Shown piece after piece: positions 37,107-46,467 of a stretch of DNA of 64,000 nt. Position numbers and translations under genes: made by a program. The notes beneath the pieces were generated by a model, which was given only the letters and a program-made list of their open reading frames with translations, ran no database searches and was not told the DNA's origin. Location of the stretch: contig NZ_JANHOF010000011.1 in assembly GCF_024498075.1 (NCBI RefSeq), positions 1 through 64,000 on the forward strand. Reading direction: 5' to 3'. This stretch comes from Paenibacillus mendelii. Its GTDB lineage: Bacteria; Bacillota; Bacilli; Paenibacillales; Paenibacillaceae. Numbering within the stretch: position 1 is the stretch's first letter; every line of letters begins with the position of its first letter.

Positions 37107-37372
37107 TGATTATCAATTTAACTATCGTACCCCGTCATATTATGAGGTCAGCCAGTTTTTACTGGTTGACCACTTTTGTTTTGGTGGTGTATTTGTCAGT
37201 AGCCGGGGCAGATCGGTCGTTCCCCTGGGTCTGTAACCCGTCGCTAAAACTGATCGCCCCCTACTTATAGAAACCATGTTTAAGCTGGTTGAGACGAATA
37301 GATCTCGCATAACAAGCGATGTTGTGGAACTATGAGCATGCTTAGGGGTACCGGCAATATTTATGAGAGGGA
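37107..37372. other. Gap with no supported gene
   Basis: About 265 bases between the hairpins and the IS fragment. Short frames occur on both strands but none has a ribosome binding site or a recognisable motif. Confidence 0.4.
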
Positions 37373-38215
37373 GCGCGAGGGTCTTCAAATTCGTTGATAA
37401 AGATACATTCGTACTTGAGTGATCGGAAATAACGCTCTGTGCGGCTGTTGTCCGTAGCTCGGCCTTTCCCATCCATCGAGACCTTTACCCCTGCCTTCTC
37501 TAGAAGAGCAAGATAATCCGCATTGGTTGAAATGGGAGCCTTGGTCGCTGTTCAGGATCTCTGGCTTGCAGCGACGGAAAGCACGTTTAAGGCACTTCAG
37601 AACAAACCCCTTTTCAAGCGTACTGGACAGCTCGTAATCGATCACTTTGCGGCTGTACCAATCGATGATGTTGAACAGGTACATGAATCCCTTGCCCATC
37701 CGAAGATACGTGATGTCGATCCCCCAGACCTGATTGGGGCGGTCAATCGTGAAGCACGCGAAGCAGATAGGGGCGGGTATATTGAGCATACAGGCGCTTG
37801 CTCAAATTCGGCTTGAGATAGATCGCCTCAAGGCCCATGAGCTTCATAAGACGTCGTACACGTTTACGATTGATCTCCAAGCCTTGCTCTTGAAGAAACC
37901 ATGTCATTCGTCGGTATCCGAAGTAAGGGTGCTTCATATAGATCTCATCGATCCGATGCATGATCTGTACATTTTCTTCGCTCTCACGATGTACTTTGTC
38001 GGGCCGGTGCACGCTGGTTCTGTTCACACTTAGCAGGTCTGCCTGACGCTTAACCGTGATCGCAGCATTGTCCCGTTCTACCATCGCTTACTTCGGGCGG
38101 TTCATTTAAGGCCAGATTTTTTTTGAGCCAGTCGACCTCTACGGTGAGTTGGCCAACCAGCTCCAGATGCTCTTTTGAAAAGATGTTCCGTCGGTACAAG
38201 TTTCTTCAACAGCGT
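37373..38215 (-). mobile_element. IS3-family element remnant, right copy (orfA end plus most of orfB)
   Basis: Minus-strand reading from 38215 gives the end of OrfA (LVGQLTVEVDWLKKNLAL). Next comes OrfB from about 38084 (RQADLLSVNRTSVHRP, then YFGYRRMTWFLQEQGL), and the integrase core with WGIDITYLR and NSDQGSHF, giving the first two acidic residues. An extra base after SHFNQ shifts the frame; the protein resumes with ADYLALLEKAGVKVSMDGKG and RTERYFRSLKYEC, giving the third. The 3' end after 37373 is lost, as is the 5' half of orfA. It is therefore dead. Its last 110 bases match the left copy at 1314-1423. Confidence 0.85.
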
Positions 38216-38307
38216 ATCTACTCCCGATTACATAGTTGGATATTACATGTACAAATAATATGTATATTATGTATGCTTTCCCGCCGTTGCAATGCGGTAC
38301 TAGGATA

Positions 38308-38772
38308 CTACCCCTCGATCGAAAGCACCAACGAGAAATAATGGTCAGGTTTTAGAATACGCGATAAGAACGCAAGGCGCTCCGTCAGCGGCCATCCTCG
38401 CGTATCTTTTCCATTATACTGCAGCACATCATATACGTAAAAGATAACCGGCCTTGTTCGTACTGCTACACGAATCCACGGATCCTTCGTTAAGCGGAAC
38501 CGCTCCATAATCAATTCAAAATCGATCCAGCCCACTTCGTCCATCCGGGCAACTTCGCCGTCTAAAACAACGTCAATTGCCCCATCAATCGGGACGTTAT
38601 GTAGTTCCGGATATTGGCGTGTGACCTCGTTGTTGTGGCGCGTATATAAGCGGACCTGACCGGCCGTGTACGATAGTATTAGTCGATGACCGTCAAATTT
38701 CGGCTGAAATACGTACCGACTATCATTGAACGGTTCTTCGCGTTTTCCGAGTAACATCGGTTCGATAAACAT
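38308..38772 (-). pseudogene. Truncated ATP-dependent DNA ligase
   Basis: The 154 codons begin MFIEPMLLGKREEPF and include the adenylation motif PKFDG, with the nucleophilic Lys of the KxDG signature, then LDGEVA and YDVLQYNGKDTRG. This is the front part of a small LigD/LigB-type DNA ligase usually near 270-300 aa. The frame stops just past SLVLSIEG, before the motif carrying EGIVAK, and the IS remnant begins about 90 bases further on. GAGGTG precedes the ATG. The C-terminal half of the nucleotidyl-transferase domain is missing, so it should be inactive. Confidence 0.8.
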
Positions 38773-38832
38773 AAAAACACCTCTAATCGATTATAGCGCG
38801 TGGCCAAACCGTTTAGAGGCGGTAGATATTGC

Positions 38833-38961
38833 CTATTCGAATAATTCATCCATTAACGCTTCAATTTCGCGCTTACGTTTCTTCGTATCTTCGGGATCAA
38901 TGCGAATAGTCGTCTTACCTGAACCTGATGGACCAGCGATTGAAACAACAATGGTATTCAT
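38833..38961 (-). CDS. 42-aa P-loop microprotein
   Basis: The frame encodes 42 aa. It contains AGPSGSGKTTIRIDP, a full Walker A loop, followed by a charged helix ending ALMDELFE. GGGGGAG lies 6 nt before the ATG, which is good support for translation. It lies 60 bases upstream of the ligase gene on the same strand, so the two may form one transcript. There is no room for Walker B or a full P-loop fold. It could be a remnant of a longer NTPase that gained a stop, or a small peptide conserved beside the ligase. Confidence 0.55.
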   Translation of the reverse strand: MNTIVVSIAGPSGSGKTTIRIDPEDTKKRKREIEALMDELFE

Positions 38962-39256
38962 TTCTTACTCCCCCAATCAGGATGATTATGCGCCTAACTC
39001 CTCCTTCCAACACATAGGAAATCAGCTGATTAGGGCATAATTCTCTTTTCCCAAATACTTCTATATGACCTAATTATACACATAACAGCAAAATCCGTAT
39101 CCTACTATTTGTTAAGCAAGCATCAAAAGAATCGTGGAACAACCTCTACCCGCTTCCATATCTATTAAGAAAATAATAAGAATATCTTCCTTCTATCTTA
39201 AGGCATTCCAATTAAGGTTAGGATGTTGGAAAATATTGTAGACGAGGTGTTGAACG

Positions 39257-40624
39257 ATGAGAGCAAGGCCGTTAAGCTTCAACTGGAATTTGAAGCTCCT
39301 CATTCTCCAGATTCTGGTGATGGCGTTATTAATAAGTGCAGGGTGCAGCGCAAGCAGTGATCATGTTGAAAAGCCAGAAAGCACGATAAAGGTGTTGTAT
39401 TACGATGAACCCGGCTTTTATTCCAGGTACGGTACGTTATTCAGTGCATTATATCCGAATATTAACGTTGAGGTTATTCCGACTCAAAGTATTCGATACG
39501 AAGAAGGCAAAGATATGGACAAGGCAATGATGGAGCTCATAGAAAACCAGAAACCTGATGTGTTACTGGTCGACCCCAGTCAATATAAGCGGCTGGCACA
39601 TGAAGGTAAACTCTATGACTTTGATACCCTTGCAGCTGAAGATCAATACGACTTGTCAGGGATCGCGCCAGGAGTCGTGGATTATATCAAATCGTTGAGT
39701 GACGGTAAGCTGTACGGAATGTCGCCGGGGTATTACAGTCATGTGGTTTTTTATAATAAAGATTTATTCACAAAGCATGGAATTCCATTCCCTGAGGATC
39801 AGATGAGCTGGGAATCTCTTCTGCAGCTTGCTGAACGGTTTCCTGCATCCGAAGGAAGTGAGGACCGTACATATGGCTTAAAAACGATGCAGAATAAGGA
39901 TCTGATTAATCTCGGTATGGAGATGGGCAGTTCACAAGGACTCAGCTTCGTGAATGGAACAAGCAAGCAATTAACGCTGAATACGGATGCATGGAAATCC
40001 GTCTTCGCTACCGCCTTGAAAGCCTTTCAATCGAAAGCGCTCTATTGGGCAGAGGATCAATCACAAATGATGGTGTCTTACGACGATTATTTACTTTAAG
40101 ACCCCTTTGTCAGCGGCAAAGTTGCGATGGTCATTGAAGGGTCCCCGCTTATAAGCAAAATCAGACAAGCGCAAGCTACCTACCCGAATCAAAATAAAGT
40201 CATAAAGAATTGGGATATCGTGACGATTCCGGTAGATCCGTTAAATCCTGAGGTAAGAAGCGATGTAACCATTAATGAGCTGTTCGCAATTAATGCCACC
40301 ACCCCTAACGCAGAGGCGGCCTGGGAGTTTGTGAGTTATGTGACAGGCGAAGAATATGCACGAGCAAATGCCAAATCGCAGATGTTCTTTCCGGTCCGAA
40401 CGAAGTACATCAAGGACAATGAAGGGCATAACATGGAAGCTTTCTATAAGCTTAAGCCCGTCGTATCCCATTTTGATCAGGAATTAAGTAAAATGCCTAC
40501 AGACTATTTTGGTAAGCTTCATCAGATGATGCTCCCCGAATTCAAGAAAGCTGCAGATGGCACGCAATCTATAGCGGACACGCTGGACCAAATCCAAATG
40601 AGAGGAAACCGACTTATAGAGTAA
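39257..40624 (+). pseudogene. Extracellular solute-binding lipoprotein with in-frame stop
   Basis: This is a sugar-type ABC solute-binding protein: signal peptide with lipobox LISAGC, then a periplasmic-binding-protein fold to codon 455. The frame is interrupted by one TAA at 40097-40099. The same frame continues directly with DPFVSGKVAMVIEG and runs to 40624, and DP...SGKVAM is a typical segment of this family, so no bases are missing. Either a nonsense mutation has killed the gene or the two halves are made separately. GAGGTG lies 7 nt before the ATG. No permease genes are next to it. Confidence 0.8.
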
Positions 40625-40661
40625 AGAATACCGCCGCTATATTAAGCCCGGATGAAAAAGA

Positions 40662-40692
40662 GAAGCAGCTGCCATTTTAGGCAGTCTGCTTC
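40662..40692. terminator. Shared terminator between convergent genes
   Basis: Arms around GAAGCAG-CTGCC and GGCAG-TCTGCTTC pair with a small bulge and a short ATTTTA loop. It lies between the ends of the convergent binding-protein and YkuK genes and could serve both. Confidence 0.6.
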
Positions 40693-40699
40693 CCTTTCG

Positions 40700-41272
40700 T
40701 TAGATGACAGGTATTTTGCTGCTCTTCGAATATCGATCCGCATATGAAGACGCACAGTAAGAATAAGGCTTGATAACAGGCAGCCATCCCAGAGACTCCA
40801 CACGATCAACCATTTCCGGAACGTAGAATGCGGTTTTGCTAACTAATTTATCGTGTCCGGCATCGATATGGATCGATACTTCAAGAGAGGCATTTTGGTA
40901 AATGTACGGTAAAATAATGTCTTCAAGCTGTCTTCGCTTATCATCATCAAAGTAACAGGCAATCTCTTCACTTAAACTGGTCTCGGTGGAAAGTTTGTCA
41001 CGGACAGAAGTAATTTCACGCGGAATAATCACCTGCCGGTAGCACGCCCAGGCTCCTTTATTTTCTCGCCGGATGATGATCCCCGTAATCAGCTTTGTAA
41101 AACCCCGATGTACTTGGCTATCCGTACCGATGATCAGCTCATAATTGGCATGAGGCTCCTTCATCATGAAAGCCTCAATTCGCGAGAAAACCGCGCCCAG
41201 GCTCATGCCGCGCTCAGTGGTGTTCGTAAATTCCATGCTGTGAATCCAGGGAATCTTCTGGTTCCTTTTCAT
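40700..41272 (-). CDS. ykuK: YkuK-family RNase H-like protein
   Basis: 190 aa of the DUF458/YkuK family, which has an RNase H-like fold. Visible features are YELIIGTDSQVHRG with the acidic residue of the fold, a second acidic stretch in IHIDAGHDK, and a conserved end rich in Tyr and Ser. The ATG at 41272 has AGGTG just upstream; the open frame extends further but has no site. In Bacillus the gene belongs to the sporulation or stationary-phase set; its biochemical role is not established. No operon partner is present. Confidence 0.8.
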   Translation of the reverse strand: MKRNQKIPWIHSMEFTNTTERGMSLGAVFSRIEAFMMKEPHANYELIIGTDSQVHRGFTKLITGIIIRRENKGAWACYRQVIIPREITSVRDKLSTETSLSEEIACYFDDDKRRQLEDIILPYIYQNASLEVSIHIDAGHDKLVSKTAFYVPEMVDRVESLGWLPVIKPYSYCASSYADRYSKSSKIPVI

Positions 41273-41459
41273 TTCATCACCTATACCTCTACAGGTCTCC
41301 CTTCCTTGTGTTATCCCAGTTCCATAACACATCATATGAATAGATATTCCATTTGCAAGGCGATGTTGCATGTTTTCTCTGAACGAGATCCAGGAGCAGG
41401 TTTATTCCAGACAAGCTGCGCTCGCAGCAAATGACATCCCCTGTTCGGGTTCCCCCTGA

Positions 41460-42386
41460 TCAGCGGGTTAAGTTGAGTAGAAAATCGCGATTGTAATAAT
41501 AGGCATCTTTCCAGCCCATCTTGGCGTAAAAACGGAGTCCGTCCATTCCTTTAAAGTAATAAGCGCCGATCAATCTTTCCTTAAAATCCGGGATCGTAAT
41601 TCCAGCTTGCTCCTGGTGGTCAAGATACGCTTGAATGATGTCAAACTCGCCCATGTGCACTTTGAGGATAGCAAGATCGACGAGAAAATCACCATATGCA
41701 AAGTTGCCGTCGATGATACCGGTTATGCGCCGCCCGTCCGACAATATATTCCAAGGGTGAAAATCCCCGTGAATTAAATGCCGGTGCGGTTCATTATAGG
41801 CCGAGAAGTCCATTAACCGGCTGTATAACTCTTCGAACACATCCTTCTCCAAGCAGGTGCTCCGAAAGAGGTCGTACCACCCCTCCCAGAAGTTCCCGGT
41901 CTGATCCTCCGCGAATACGGCTATCATGTAGTCCTTCCATGTTGGATAGGTTCCGTCTCCAGTCGGCTTGATCCATCCATAACCGCTCGTTGGTCCCACA
42001 GTGACATGGTTCATTCGAGTCAAGATGTCCATCAGCTCCGGTAGCTGTGCTCTCTTCTCCTCAGTGGTATATTCAACCAGATTGCTGCCATGAATTCTTT
42101 CCATGATCGAGTATGCAAGAGGCCCGACTTTCCCTTCCCCCAAACACTTGGCATACGAAATACCTTGGTTATTGAGTAAATTCGACACATAGCGTTCGGT
42201 TTCATATGCCCCCTCCAGATCACTAAATTTGATAATGCCTTCTATTCCATTGCAGGTAAAGGAGAAGACGCTGCTCAAGTTCCCCCCTTCCTGAGGCTTA
42301 ACCCCAACCGCTTTTGTCCCAAAATGGTTATTCAATATTCCTTCTACCTCTGCCATATCCAGGCGTGGCTTTTCATAGGCTGTCAT
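41460..42386 (-). CDS. Aminoglycoside phosphotransferase-family kinase, hygromycin-B-kinase-like
   Basis: 308 aa with the APH/choline-kinase fold. The catalytic loop is HLIHGDFHPWNIL with Asp as base, followed by ITGIIDGNFAYGD in place of the usual metal-binding DW/DF. The N-lobe GGNLSSVF and IKFSD fit ATP binding. Size and overall pattern resemble hygromycin B phosphotransferases (APH(4)-like), but substrate cannot be told from sequence. It stands alone on the minus strand. A strong hairpin lies between its start and the upstream region at 42433-42466. Confidence 0.75.
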   Translation of the reverse strand: MTAYEKPRLDMAEVEGILNNHFGTKAVGVKPQEGGNLSSVFSFTCNGIEGIIKFSDLEGAYETERYVSNLLNNQGISYAKCLGEGKVGPLAYSIMERIHGSNLVEYTTEEKRAQLPELMDILTRMNHVTVGPTSGYGWIKPTGDGTYPTWKDYMIAVFAEDQTGNFWEGWYDLFRSTCLEKDVFEELYSRLMDFSAYNEPHRHLIHGDFHPWNILSDGRRITGIIDGNFAYGDFLVDLAILKVHMGEFDIIQAYLDHQEQAGITIPDFKERLIGAYYFKGMDGLRFYAKMGWKDAYYYNRDFLLNLTR

Positions 42387-42432
42387 CGTTCAACTCACCT
42401 TTCCTTTCGTATGATGCTAATTGAACATAACA

Positions 42433-42466
42433 AAGCCGGGAATGAACAAATACTCATTCCCGGCTT
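42433..42466 (-). terminator. Hairpin upstream of the phosphotransferase gene, possible attenuator
   Basis: Arms AAGCCGGGAATGA (42433-42445) and TCATTCCCGGCTT (42454-42466) are perfect over 13 bp with an 8-nt loop. In the minus direction TTTGTTATG follows. It sits 47 bases before the ATG of the kinase gene rather than after a gene, so it could end a short leader transcript. Confidence 0.55.
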
Positions 42467-42835
42467 CAATAAAAATAGGGATTCCTCCGATTTGCAGTAG
42501 GATGTATCCCTATTGCGTTTCGTCCCTGCTTATATCCGCAAAGATTGATGATTTTGTTCAAGACAGTTAGATATACTCATGATGTTAGGACAAAATTAAC
42601 CCCGGTTTCCGGAGTCCGCTTAGTCTCAACATGGGTATATGCTAGATTCAGTTATCGGATTAACCGAAAACGACTGTCAAGAACACGGTCATCATAATAG
42701 GGATCCCACCAATTCTGCGATTTGTACCTATTATAAAATGACCTCACCGAGAACTCAACCTTTTTATTCCACAATTGGACCCCTGCTATTGAATTGTTTC
42801 GTCGAGACGAACACCTCACCAGTCATGTAAAAAGA
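42467..42835. other. Gap with two loosely similar blocks, no gene
   Basis: Two segments starting near 42478 and 42697 share the words AGGGAT, GATTTG and CTATT and look like degenerate copies. A small plus-strand frame at 42639-42830 has no ribosome binding site. The promoter of the kinase gene is expected in this area. Confidence 0.35.
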
Positions 42836-42859
42836 GGAAGAGACGCATGCGTCCCTTCC
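42836..42859 (-). terminator. Terminator of the GH99-like gene
   Basis: GGAAG-GACGC and GCGTC-CTTCC pair around a central ATGC palindrome, and TCTTTTTAC follows in the minus direction. It lies 16 bases past the stop of the secreted protein gene. Confidence 0.7.
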
Positions 42860-42874
42860 CCGTAATGAGATATC

Positions 42875-44584
42875 CTATGGCTTCTTAGTAACAATACGCG
42901 GCTCGCCAATGAAGAAGGAATCATAGGCTGGCGTCGCCTGATCGCCAAGCTGCTCCTTGCCCCATCCAACCTTAAAGCTTACTGTAACCTGTTGCCCTGC
43001 GTAAGCGCTAATATCAACCACCTGCTTCGCCTTCCAGCCCGCTTCACCGTCAATCCAATGGTAGGCAGTCTGTTCGCCATTAATGGCAATGGTCACGGAA
43101 ACACCGTCACTGGCTGTATTGACCTTGCCCGGAATGTACGTTAGATACAGCTTCTTCTCGGCGGGCAGCTCAACCTGTACATCTGAGATGATCCAGCCGT
43201 TCTCGCCCGACCACGCCGGATGAACCTTGAAGCCAAGCCGATCATCCGGCGTATCCGCGGCCTCTTCGTTCTGACTGTACATGTGCGCCAACTCAGAAGG
43301 TTGAATGTATTCGAAGACAGCTCCGTTGCTGATTCCAGCGTTCTCCACGCCGCTAGCTAACAGCGTCCGATAGCTCCAGTCTTGATTCAGACCTCTGAAC
43401 TGATTGAGCCAAGATTGATACAAATCCACGGCAACCCATTTTTTCTCCTTATCCTCTTTATCCGGTTTCGCGGGTTTGATTTTCCCGTTCATGTATCCTT
43501 TGGGAAGCTCGATAACGGGAAGCTGATGCGGTAAACTTTCCACTTTCTTTAACTTACCGTTGGTATAAAGATATAATTGCGGCTTATGTTCTTCTCTGTA
43601 GTAGAAGCCTTCTTTATAACCTTCTTTTAATCCTGCATATCCTTCAGTAAGCTTCTGATACCAATCAGGAGCGGGATCTCCGTAGTAATCCAGGTAGGCC
43701 GGCGCAGAATCATCACGGGGCTCTACGGCCTCTATACCCGTTTCTTCAGCAAAGTCATTGAAGGATGCGATAATGACGGCTTCTGGATTATTTCGGATGG
43801 CGTTCTTCCATAAGTCTGAATACAACTGGCCTCCTTCTCTGGAAATGGGTGTTGTACCGCGGCCCAAATGAGCGGTATCCCATCCCGGATTAATGCCCGC
43901 TACCTCCTTATTATGCTGCTCCCGGTCGAACACCCATCCCCATAGACCCGTGTCCGGTGCAACCGGCGCAGCATCCGACACCTTCCCCGTAGCAAATCGA
44001 ACCGTGAAGCGATCATCATTCCACTTGTAGAACCAAGAAGGTGACGTATAATCGATCAATAGGGGCTTGCCTTTCCATTGGTAATACACAGAACGCTGAG
44101 CATATTGATCAAATACAAGATTAGCCTCCGCCTGATGCGCTCCGCTATCATTAGCCCCCCACTGGCCATACCCGATCGCAAGTGCGAGCTTCGGTGCTGT
44201 ACCTTCCGGCATCGACTCAACAACTTGGAAGATGCTGTCGATGTTGGCCGCAATATTGCCGTTATCGTTGCCATGGCCGTTCGTATCATCCAGAATGACA
44301 AAATCAACGCCAGCTTGCTTCATCCACTGCATATGTGCGCGGATTGTATCCGGATCGCCTGCGTTATAATCACCTATTACGGGGCGATAACGAGTCCATT
44401 CCGTCCAGTGAGAATCGAATGGAGGCTCGTTATCCCACCAAACGGTATACCACATGCCAATTTGACTCGTGAAGATAGGATCATCGTACTCATGATTAGT
44501 TCCGTCCTCGTCTGCGTACACCGATGTCGCTGCCAGCAGCATAAAGATCACTCCTATAATGATTCCCTTCGTCTTCTTCAACAA
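42875..44584 (-). CDS. Secreted GH99/GH71-like protein
   Basis: 569 aa with a signal peptide (cleavage expected after SVYA). The first 330 residues resemble GH99-like or GH71-like TIM-barrel domains: IGMWYTVWWDN, then VDFVILDDTNGHGND, IGYGQWG, LLIDYTSP and IIASFNDFAEETGI, ordered like strands with acidic residues at their ends. The last 130 residues form a beta-rich domain suited to carbohydrate or surface binding. It is secreted. The start is TTG at 44584 with GGAGG 7 nt upstream. Substrate unknown. Confidence 0.7.
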   Translation of the reverse strand: MLKKTKGIIIGVIFMLLAATSVYADEDGTNHEYDDPIFTSQIGMWYTVWWDNEPPFDSHWTEWTRYRPVIGDYNAGDPDTIRAHMQWMKQAGVDFVILDDTNGHGNDNGNIAANIDSIFQVVESMPEGTAPKLALAIGYGQWGANDSGAHQAEANLVFDQYAQRSVYYQWKGKPLLIDYTSPSWFYKWNDDRFTVRFATGKVSDAAPVAPDTGLWGWVFDREQHNKEVAGINPGWDTAHLGRGTTPISREGGQLYSDLWKNAIRNNPEAVIIASFNDFAEETGIEAVEPRDDSAPAYLDYYGDPAPDWYQKLTEGYAGLKEGYKEGFYYREEHKPQLYLYTNGKLKKVESLPHQLPVIELPKGYMNGKIKPAKPDKEDKEKKWVAVDLYQSWLNQFRGLNQDWSYRTLLASGVENAGISNGAVFEYIQPSELAHMYSQNEEAADTPDDRLGFKVHPAWSGENGWIISDVQVELPAEKKLYLTYIPGKVNTASDGVSVTIAINGEQTAYHWIDGEAGWKAKQVVDISAYAGQQVTVSFKVGWGKEQLGDQATPAYDSFFIGEPRIVTKKP

Positions 44585-44899
44585 TCATTCGCCTCCTTAT
44601 AGCTTCAATAATCATCATGTTGCTCTAGTCCATTCATCACTCCTTATATAATGCCTTGGTATCGTTGCTTCCTCATCCTGTGGGACCGCTTTCAATTTCT
44701 ATTATAGTAAAGGTTGAAGAAGAACTAAATTCTTATTTTTCGTAAAAGAGAGGGCGTCTTATGTTCCCCCTCTTTTACGCGCCATATTCCATGTGTTCGC
44801 GGGGGATCCCCCGCTACCGGTCTAGGGCAGTTCGTTATTTCTTTTGCTTAAAGGCTTGTGGCATGAATCGCGGTAGAAGCAGCTTTTCACGCGGCTTGT
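44585..44899. other. Gap with two palindromes
   Basis: It holds a 14-bp imperfect hairpin (44741-44754 with 44766-44779) without a T run and a perfect GCGGGGGATCCCCCGC palindrome near 44800. The promoter of the upstream-reading secreted protein gene is expected here. No gene is supported. Confidence 0.4.
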
Positions 44900-45091
44900 T
44901 CATTCGGTATGCATTTTATGAACCTTATGGGTGCTCTTGGAGCGCATGTTCTTTTTTTTCTTCTCAAGCATTTTCTTCGTATGCATTTTATGTTCGTGCT
45001 TCTTCTCGCTTACTGGTGCTGATGCATATGCCGCTGAACCTGCTGTAAGGAGCATACATGCCGACATGATTACAATAGCTATTTTTTTCAA
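44900..45091 (-). CDS. Small secreted His/Lys/Met-rich peptide
   Basis: 63 aa starting at TTG (45091) with GAGGAGG 8 nt upstream. Residues 1-24 are a signal peptide (MKKIAIVIMSACMLL, ending SAAYASA). The mature part of about 39 residues is very basic and rich in His, Lys and Met, with HEHKMHTKKM and HKVHKMHTE. It could bind metal ions or anionic cell-wall polymers. It is 170 bases downstream of the zinc-linked COG0523 gene on the same strand, which makes metal handling a fair guess, but no Zur box precedes it. Confidence 0.7.
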   Translation of the reverse strand: MKKIAIVIMSACMLLTAGSAAYASAPVSEKKHEHKMHTKKMLEKKKKNMRSKSTHKVHKMHTE

Positions 45092-45202
45092 GCAAAATGC
45101 CTCCTCGAATATGCGCTTGTGCTCTGCCTATATCAGGGTATCCTGAGTTTCTTGAAATATGATTACAACATATTTCCAATGGTCAGGATGAGCCGCAGTA
45201 AA

Positions 45203-45227
45203 GTTACATAGTTTTTATTATGTAAAC
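45203..45227. repeat. Inverted repeat GTTACATA/TATGTAAAC, copy 1
   Basis: GTTACATA (45203-45210) faces TATGTAAAC (45219-45227); the left arm lacks one T of a perfect match. It is one of four related sites in the right part of the window and lies between the COG0523 gene and the small peptide gene. Confidence 0.5.
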
Positions 45228-45263
45228 TCATCGCTCGATTATAGACAAGAGCCCATTTCTCGC

Positions 45264-46451
45264 CTAGTGTACATTCGGAAGCGAATCGGGAAATTCACGC
45301 CAATCCCGCTTCATCTCTTCTTCTGTCAGCAGGCATGCATCCAAACTTGAGATGATCAGTTCCTGATTCAGATCAATACCAATAAACACGACTTTAGTAA
45401 TGCGATCGCCGTAAATCGGATCCCATTTGTCTCTAGACTCCGGATATTCGGCGAGATAGAGCTCCCGTTCATCTTCCGGCAATGCAGCGATCCAATAACC
45501 GGATGGTCCGAATTGAATCGAGGGACCGGCTTGACTAATACTCTGTCCATAAGTTGGACGCGTAGCGAGCCACACAATACCTTTGGCTCGTATAACCTCT
45601 GCGGGCCAGTTGGCCATCCATTGCATGAAGCGCTCCGGGTGGAACGGCCTTACTCTTTCGTAGACACATGAGGATATGCCGTATTCATCCGTCTCTGGCG
45701 TATGAACAGGCTTCTCCAGCTCCTTCAACCATCCGACCGACATGCTGGCTTCTTCAAAGTTGAACAATCCCGTATTCAAGATGGCAGACGGATTAACATT
45801 GCCGTGTTCGGTTCGGATGAGCTTAGCACGAGGCTGCAGCTTATGTAACACGCTTTCCAGTTCAGCAAGATCATCCTCATCGACCATATCGCATTTGTTC
45901 AACAGCAGGACATCGCAAAACTCGATCTGATCCATGAGCAGGTCTACGATCTCGCGTGAATCATTCTCCCCGACAGCCTGGCTGCGATCCAATAAGGTTT
46001 CACCCGAGGCATAATCATGCCAGAACCGATAGGCATCCACAACGGTAACCATGCAATCCAGCCGGCAATACTGAGACAAATCTATTCCATTATCTTCATC
46101 CAAGTAGGTGAATGTTTGGGCGACAGGGATCGGCTCACCTACACCTGTCGATTCAATAAGAATGTAGTCGAAGCGGTTCTCCTTCGCAAGCTTCTCCACT
46201 TCTATAAGGAGATCCTCTCTTAACGTACAGCAAATGCAGCCATTGGACATTTCAACTAGCTTCTCATCGGTTCGAGATAATCCTGCTCCATCCTTGATGA
46301 GGTTAGCGTCAATGTTAACCTCACTCAAATCGTTCACGATAACCGCGACACGCAGCCCATTCCGGTTGTTCAGCACTTGATTCAGAACGGTCGTCTTACC
46401 TGCGCCCAAATAGCCGCTAAGAACCGTTACGGGTATTGGCGTATAGTTCAT
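45264..46451 (-). CDS. COG0523 GTPase, ZagA/YciC-like zinc metallochaperone
   Basis: 395 aa G3E-family GTPase. Walker A is GYLGAGKT, the metal-binding motif is GCICC, the ESTGVGEP and NKCD segments are typical, and a C-terminal CobW domain follows. In Bacillus the Zur-controlled member YciC/ZagA delivers zinc to GTP cyclohydrolase under zinc starvation. Two Zur-box palindromes lie upstream (46472-46482 and 46591-46601), as reported for yciC. This strongly supports a zinc role over cobalt or nickel. The ATG at 46451 has AAGGAG 8 nt upstream. It is divergent from the lipid desaturase gene. Confidence 0.9.
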   Translation of the reverse strand: MNYTPIPVTVLSGYLGAGKTTVLNQVLNNRNGLRVAVIVNDLSEVNIDANLIKDGAGLSRTDEKLVEMSNGCICCTLREDLLIEVEKLAKENRFDYILIESTGVGEPIPVAQTFTYLDEDNGIDLSQYCRLDCMVTVVDAYRFWHDYASGETLLDRSQAVGENDSREIVDLLMDQIEFCDVLLLNKCDMVDEDDLAELESVLHKLQPRAKLIRTEHGNVNPSAILNTGLFNFEEASMSVGWLKELEKPVHTPETDEYGISSCVYERVRPFHPERFMQWMANWPAEVIRAKGIVWLATRPTYGQSISQAGPSIQFGPSGYWIAALPEDERELYLAEYPESRDKWDPIYGDRITKVVFIGIDLNQELIISSLDACLLTEEEMKRDWREFPDSLPNVH

Positions 46452-46467
46452 TTCGTCCACTCCTTGA

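Noticed and set aside
44741..44779. Hairpin upstream of the GH99-like gene as a terminator
   Set aside because: Neither strand has a T run after it, and it is 120 bases past the small peptide stop. Left as a palindrome of unknown role.
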